A stretch of 6,609 nt of DNA from Elusimicrobiota bacterium (lineage in GTDB: Bacteria; Elusimicrobiota; Elusimicrobia; F11), in NCBI GenBank assembly GCA_022709485.1, contig JAKLIS010000076.1:1-6609 (forward strand). The letters run 5' to 3'. The notes beneath the pieces were generated by a model that made no database searches, was not told the origin of the DNA, and was given only the letters and a program-made list of their open reading frames with translations. The translations under genes and the position numbers were made by a program. Shown one piece after another: positions 1 through 3,738 of this stretch. Position 1 is the first letter of the stretch, and every line of letters starts with the position of its first letter.

Positions 1-27
1 TTCAAAAATTGGAGCCTAACCCTCTAA
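1..27 (+). CDS. Possible 3' end of an upstream gene (partial, tentative)
   Basis: Reading from base 1, the frame gives FKNWSLTL and then a TAA stop at 25-27. That stop shares its last base with the ATG at 27-29, a TAATG junction. The three downstream gene junctions are also stop/start overlaps, so an upstream operon member ending here would fit. The visible tail alternates hydrophobic and polar residues (W-S-L-T-L), as an outer-membrane beta-strand can, but eight codons prove nothing. The frame of the next gene is also open to base 1, so this stretch could instead be its own upstream extension. Confidence 0.25.
   Translation, partial: FKNWSLTL
11..14 (+). promoter_or_regulatory. Putative ribosome binding site (GGAG) for the large TPR gene
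   Basis: GGAG lies 12 bases before the ATG at 27. The spacing is longer than ideal, but it favours ATG 27 over the TTG at 9, whose own upstream site would fall outside the window. Confidence 0.4.
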
Positions 28-2558
28 TGAACATTTTGAGCCGATGTTCTATTCTTTTTTTCATTGGAATGATGACCCATTCGTTCCTTTTTGCGACCGA
101 TGCCAGCCGCCTTCGTCGGGCTGAAGCGTCTTATAATTCCAAAAATTTTTCTGAAGCCCGCGAATTGGTTTTTGATTTCCTCCAAAAAACGCCACATTCC
201 TATTTAAAACCAGAATTTCTCCTCCTTCTTTCAGCCACCTATCTCAAAACCGGTGAGCCCGATCAAGCCGACGTTATTCTTAGAGGCCTCAAAGGCATGT
301 TCCCTCATTATGAAAAGAACCCCACTTTTCAAATCCTGGAGGCTTCCATCCTTCAATCAAAAAAGAATTACGAAGCCGCTCAACGCGCTTTATTGGACAT
401 TCATAGTGACGAAGCCTTATTCCATTCCGCGTTTCTCCTGGAAAACACGGGCCAAAGTTTCGCGGCCATATCGCGTCTTAGAGAATTAGAAGAAAAGTAT
501 CCTCAAAGTCCCTTTTCTGTTCCCGGGCATCTGTCTCTGGCCAATTCTTTTTTTAGCCTTAATGAATTTGAGTCCGCCAAGAAATCGTTGGAAAGGGATA
601 GCGCCAATTTATCCCCCATGGCCCGAGATTTGCGCGTTTATATGGAAAGCGCCATTGCCTATCGCGAGGGCCGAAGAACCGATGGGGATCGACTTCTTGC
701 CGACATTTATGATGATGAGCTGTCTGCCTGGGGAAGTGTCTTAAAAGGGATCTATGCTCTTAAAGAGGACGATCTGGCCGCGGCGGAAATAGCTTTGGAA
801 AAGGGTTTGGCCGGCAAGGAAGAAAGCCGCGTGGTTCGCTCCGTCATTGGACTGGGTGAAGTGTATTTCAAAAATAATTCCCCGGAAAAAGTAGTTCCGG
901 CCTGTAATTCCATTCTGAGCAAGGTGAAAGGTGAAAATCGGGACCGGATTTTACTTTTGCGCGGTCTTGCTCATCAAAAACTCGGGCGAACCAGCGAAGC
1001 GGTTCAAGATTTTGAATATGTGGCTTTTCGAAAAAATAGCGACTTTAGAGACACCGCCCTCCTATTGATGGGGCAGACGTTATGGATGGACAATGATTAT
1101 TCTCGTTTAACGAAAGGGTTTGAAAACCTTCTTCAGGAAGCCGGAAAAAATAATAAAAACCCGGAAATTGATTCGTGTTCACTCATGGTTGCCGATGCCC
1201 ATTTCGCCCTCAAGCATTACAAAGAAGCGGAATCTCTGTACCGGGGAATTCTCGCCAAGGCGCCGCCCGCGAAATTGACCGCCCAAACCGTGAGCGGCTT
1301 GTCGGCCTCGTTGGTGTTTCAGAAAAAATTTGCCGATGCCGCCAAAGTGGTGGATGAACTTTTGGTTCGGTTTGGAGAAGATAGGGAAGTTGTTCGCTTC
1401 GGCCTTATTGCCCAAGCCAACTTATCCTGGAACGAACAAAAATTTACGGACGCGGCGGCCAAATATGAACGATTTGTTCAAATGTTTCCGCAAGATGAAA
1501 AAACTCCCTTGGCCATGTTCCAATGGGGCCGGTCTTACGAAAAGATAGAGGCCTCATCTCAGGCGTTTGCTGTGTGGGGGGAGTTAAGAAGTCGGTTTCC
1601 CGCTTCTCCTTTTTCGTACAAAGCGCTGGTGTATTCCGCCGTCATGGCGGACCGAACTGGTGATAAGGAGACGGCTCAAAAACTGTACGGAGAATTGGCG
1701 CGCGGAGATAATTCCATCGCCGCGGAACTCGCCTTTCTTCAATTGGGAATCAGTCAACTCGAATCCAATTATCCATTGGATGCGATTCGGACTTTGAATC
1801 ATTTTTCCGCGCGTTTTCCGTCTTCCACTTATATCCCGAAAGCCCAGGAGGCCATTAAAGAGGCGTTTATCCTCGTGTCTTTGACGGATAGAAAGAAATT
1901 AGAGGAGCTGGGGTCTGATCTCCAAGGTTGTGAATTTGGCGGAGAAGCCTTTTACCATTTGGGTTTGGATGCCATGGACAAAGGGGAATACGAAAAAGCG
2001 GGAACTCTATTTAAAAAAGTATGGGCGGAATATCCGCTTTCTCCCTCCGCGTCCAAGGCCCTTTTTTATCAGGGGGAAGCGGATTACCGGGCCGGGAATT
2101 TTCCCGGGGCCGTCGGCGTCTTGAGGCAGTTCGCGCGGCAGTACCCCCACCATGACATGGCGCCTCTGGCGCGCCTGCGGCGCGCCAACGCCCTTGTGAG
2201 CCTCAATTTGTTTGATGAAGCTGTTGTGGCCTTCAATGAAATTGATGAAACGTCTCCTCAAACCGGTTATGCGGCCACGGCGCTTTTGGATATGGCCCGC
2301 GCCTATGAGTTGAAGAGCGAATTTCCCAATGAAATAAAAGTCTACGAACGTTTCTTGAAGACCTTTCCTCAGGATCCCAAAGCGAATTTTGTTTGCTGGC
2401 GCCTCGGCCAGTTAACAAAACGAGAGGGCCAATATCAGGCTTCGATTAAATATTACCGGCAAGTCCAACCCGCCCAGGGGCTGGTGAGCCCTGAGGATTT
2501 AAACAGAGTTATCACGGATCTGGAAAGGGTCATTCACCAAGGAGGACGGCCTCAATGA
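27..2558 (+). CDS. Large exported tetratricopeptide-repeat (TPR) solenoid protein
   Basis: This 843-residue protein, counted from ATG 27, is built almost wholly of TPR-like helical hairpins. I see no catalytic domain, so a scaffold or protein-binding role in the periplasm is inferred. Residues 1-23 form a signal peptide (MNILSRCSILFFIGMMTHS, then FLFA before TDAS). The Cys at residue 7 precedes the hydrophobic core, so it is not a lipobox. Clear repeats of the BamD/CpoB/YbgF style (A..Y..F....P) occur near residues 40-58, 398-414, 435-453, 473-491, 655-673, 692-710, 766-784 and 803-815, with weaker ones between. Residues 610-640 lack an obvious repeat and may be a hinge. A TTG at 9 would add six residues (MEPNPL) before the signal peptide. 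I prefer the ATG because it places the hydrophobic core normally and has GGAG upstream. The stop overlaps the next start (ATGA), so the two genes are probably translationally coupled. The repeat class is clear; the specific function is unknown. Confidence 0.93.
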   Translation: MNILSRCSILFFIGMMTHSFLFATDASRLRRAEASYNSKNFSEARELVFDFLQKTPHSYLKPEFLLLLSATYLKTGEPDQADVILRGLKGMFPHYEKNPTFQILEASILQSKKNYEAAQRALLDIHSDEALFHSAFLLENTGQSFAAISRLRELEEKYPQSPFSVPGHLSLANSFFSLNEFESAKKSLERDSANLSPMARDLRVYMESAIAYREGRRTDGDRLLADIYDDELSAWGSVLKGIYALKEDDLAAAEIALEKGLAGKEESRVVRSVIGLGEVYFKNNSPEKVVPACNSILSKVKGENRDRILLLRGLAHQKLGRTSEAVQDFEYVAFRKNSDFRDTALLLMGQTLWMDNDYSRLTKGFENLLQEAGKNNKNPEIDSCSLMVADAHFALKHYKEAESLYRGILAKAPPAKLTAQTVSGLSASLVFQKKFADAAKVVDELLVRFGEDREVVRFGLIAQANLSWNEQKFTDAAAKYERFVQMFPQDEKTPLAMFQWGRSYEKIEASSQAFAVWGELRSRFPASPFSYKALVYSAVMADRTGDKETAQKLYGELARGDNSIAAELAFLQLGISQLESNYPLDAIRTLNHFSARFPSSTYIPKAQEAIKEAFILVSLTDRKKLEELGSDLQGCEFGGEAFYHLGLDAMDKGEYEKAGTLFKKVWAEYPLSPSASKALFYQGEADYRAGNFPGAVGVLRQFARQYPHHDMAPLARLRRANALVSLNLFDEAVVAFNEIDETSPQTGYAATALLDMARAYELKSEFPNEIKVYERFLKTFPQDPKANFVCWRLGQLTKREGQYQASIKYYRQVQPAQGLVSPEDLNRVITDLERVIHQGGRPQ
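2540..2545 (+). promoter_or_regulatory. Ribosome binding site AGGAGG
   Basis: A strong Shine-Dalgarno match, AGGAGG, sits nine bases before the ATG at 2555, inside the end of the preceding TPR gene. It fixes the start of the 207-residue protein and shows that this gene can initiate on its own despite the ATGA overlap. Confidence 0.85.
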
Positions 2559-3178
2559 GATTAAAAATTATCTATTTGGCGCTGGCCCTTTTCTCAATTC
2601 AAATCCCGCTGGCGGCTCTCCCGGAAAACAGTTTTTATTCTCTTTTTTCGGATGAAACCGATGCTTATGTTGTCGAAAGACTGCCTTTGGAAATGGAGCC
2701 TTTGCCATCTGGGTTATTTCAGATTTCTTCGGAGGAATTGGATATTTTCGAACGTCCGGAACAATTGAAAAATTATTTGGCGAGCCTTACCGGGCTTTCT
2801 TCATTTCATTCATCGAAAATTTTGGGAGAGGAAAAAGGGCCGTTGCCGTCAAACGCGGTTCAGCGGTCGGGCGCGGATCTGGTTGTTAAATTGGGGGGGA
2901 AAGATTTGTTTGAGTCTTCTCAAAAGCCATTCCTTTCAGAATTGGGCCAAAAAAATCTTCTGGCTGTCTGTGAAGTTGTCGCTCCCCATTTGGGTAAACC
3001 CATCCTTTTGGACCTGTGGTCTCAAGACGTCAAACGAGGACAGACTCAGACTCGGGAAATTCTTTCCTTTTTATCGAAAGTTTTATCCATCGATCCGGAA
3101 GAAATTGAATCTACGTTACAGATAGATCCCAACGAACCAGAGGAAATTAAAATACAAGTTCTAGGAACGGAACCGTGA
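2555..3178 (+). CDS. Exported protein with a degenerate OmpA/MotB-like C-terminal domain
   Basis: This 207-residue protein starts with a signal peptide (MRLKIIYLALALFSIQIPLA; cleavage near residue 20-21) and has no lipobox, so it is predicted to be periplasmic. Residues 22-100 match nothing I recognise. Residues about 103-204 follow the OmpA/MotB C-terminal pattern: a first strand with LVVKLGGKDLF (109-119), a Ser-containing turn, FLSELGQKNLLAVCEVV as the first helix (126-142), a strand PILLDLWSQD (149-158) where GHTD is usual, a helix TREILSFLSKVLSIDPEEIE (166-185) matching the 'R-A..V...L...GIDPxR' segment, and a last strand EEIKIQVL (196-203) matching 'RRVEIVI'. Asp158 and Arg167 could stand in for the peptidoglycan-contacting Asp and Arg, but they are nine residues apart rather than about fifteen, and the GHT part is gone, so binding may be altered or lost. 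The gene overlaps its neighbours at both ends (ATGA, GTGA). The gene call is secure; the domain call is moderate. Confidence 0.92.
   Translation: MRLKIIYLALALFSIQIPLAALPENSFYSLFSDETDAYVVERLPLEMEPLPSGLFQISSEELDIFERPEQLKNYLASLTGLSSFHSSKILGEEKGPLPSNAVQRSGADLVVKLGGKDLFESSQKPFLSELGQKNLLAVCEVVAPHLGKPILLDLWSQDVKRGQTQTREILSFLSKVLSIDPEEIESTLQIDPNEPEEIKIQVLGTEP
2861..3166 (+). other. Region encoding the degenerate OmpA/MotB-like domain
   Basis: These codons cover residues about 103-204 of the 207-residue protein. The order of hydrophobic strands and helices, the 'LF.S....L...G...L' signature and the 'SIDPEEIE' segment after the second helix follow the OmpA-like fold. The loop between Asp158 and Arg167 is about six residues shorter than in typical members. 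This was read by eye and not tested by profile search. Confidence 0.5.
3163..3166 (+). promoter_or_regulatory. Ribosome binding site AGGA supporting a GTG start
   Basis: AGGA lies eight bases before the GTG at 3175. The GTG start depends on this site: the next in-frame ATG is about 100 codons downstream, and only GTG keeps the signal peptide. Confidence 0.65.
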
Positions 3179-3738
3179 TATCGCTTAAAAAAATAGGGGG
3201 AGTTTTTATTCTTCTTTTGATCTTAAAAGGGGAACTTCTGGCAAAAGGAACCCCGTCCGCCCTGGTTTTACTTGAGCGCGCGGAAAAATTTCGCTTACTC
3301 GGACTTCCCACTCTGGCTCGAGAACAATATTTATATATTCAACGAAAATATCCTAAAGAGAAAAATATTTCAAAAGCCTTGGCGGAATTGTCGCGAGAAG
3401 AATCTCGGCGGCATGAATTGAACGGTTTGAATGCCCAGAAGGCCGGCGCTTTAAAGCTGGCCTCTCTTGAATTTCAAAAGGCGATGAAAATGAATCCATC
3501 GGATTCGGAATTGAGGAAAAAGCACTTGGGCGTGATGAACGAATTAAAGCTAAAGAAAGGCCTGAACGATCGCGTCTCAAAAGAATATTTAATGGGGTTG
3601 GAACATTATCAAGCCGGGCGTTTGGATAGAGCCTTGGAATATTTTGTCAAAGTCATCAACATGGCGCCGGCCCACAAAGGCGCATTTAATTACATAGAGA
3701 AAATCGGCCGGAAACTGGGGAAAGTTAAGGACAGATGA
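3175..3738 (+). CDS. Small exported TPR protein
   Basis: This 187-residue protein starts at GTG, overlapping the preceding stop as GTGA. Residues 1-23 form a signal peptide (two Lys, then GGVFILLLILKGELLA), with no lipobox, so a periplasmic location is predicted. Three TPR-like hairpins are visible: residues about 26-59 (ALVLLERAEKFRLLGLPTLA then REQYLYIQRKYP), 84-108 (an LEFQKAMKMNPSD core) and 134-167 (LEHYQAGRLDRALEYFVKVI then NMAPAH). A basic, helical stretch (residues 113-134) separates the last two, and the C-terminus is Lys/Arg-rich. TPR proteins this small usually act as adaptors. Its place right after an OmpA-like gene recalls the Pal-CpoB gene order, but the coiled-coil start of CpoB is missing and I do not claim orthology. 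It overlaps the next gene by ATGA. The exact partner is unknown. Confidence 0.92.
   Translation: MISLKKIGGVFILLLILKGELLAKGTPSALVLLERAEKFRLLGLPTLAREQYLYIQRKYPKEKNISKALAELSREESRRHELNGLNAQKAGALKLASLEFQKAMKMNPSDSELRKKHLGVMNELKLKKGLNDRVSKEYLMGLEHYQAGRLDRALEYFVKVINMAPAHKGAFNYIEKIGRKLGKVKDR
3717..3731 (+). promoter_or_regulatory. Weak ribosome binding region before the Ig/FnIII gene
   Basis: Two candidates precede the ATG at 3735: GGGGAAAG (3717-3724) at good spacing but imperfect, and AAGGA (3727-3731) only three bases away, which is too close. With the ATGA overlap this suggests that translation of the big gene depends mainly on ribosomes finishing the upstream TPR gene. Confidence 0.35.

Noticed and set aside
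1179..1415. Antisense open frames within the TPR gene (for example here, 1584-1802 and 2007-2261)
   Set aside because: They lie opposite a continuous, well-supported coding frame, show no domain pattern, and are the low-complexity Arg/Gly/Pro-rich kind expected from reverse reading.
2092..2107. Palindrome CCGGGAATTTTCCCGG as a possible operator or terminator
   Set aside because: Seven-base arms with a two-base centre, deep inside the TPR coding frame and encoding ordinary repeat residues; the loop is too short for a hairpin and no U-tract follows.
2168..2186. Two GGCGCGCC octamers 11 bases apart, with a third at 6301-6308
   Set aside because: More than expected by chance for an 8-mer, but all encode Ala-Arg runs in the real frames; I see no spacing or context that suggests a protein-binding site.
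2893..2899. G7 tract in the OmpA-like gene as a possible phase-variation switch
   Set aside because: Seven Gs is short for slippage control, the tract encodes Gly-Gly in the expected strand, and the frame is intact; the A7 run at 2949-2955 is likewise ordinary coding sequence.
2555..3738. Assigning pal and cpoB to the two small genes from their order
   Set aside because: The OmpA-like protein has no lipobox and lacks the GHTD motif, the TPR protein lacks the CpoB coiled coil, and no tolQ/R/A/B gene is in the window.
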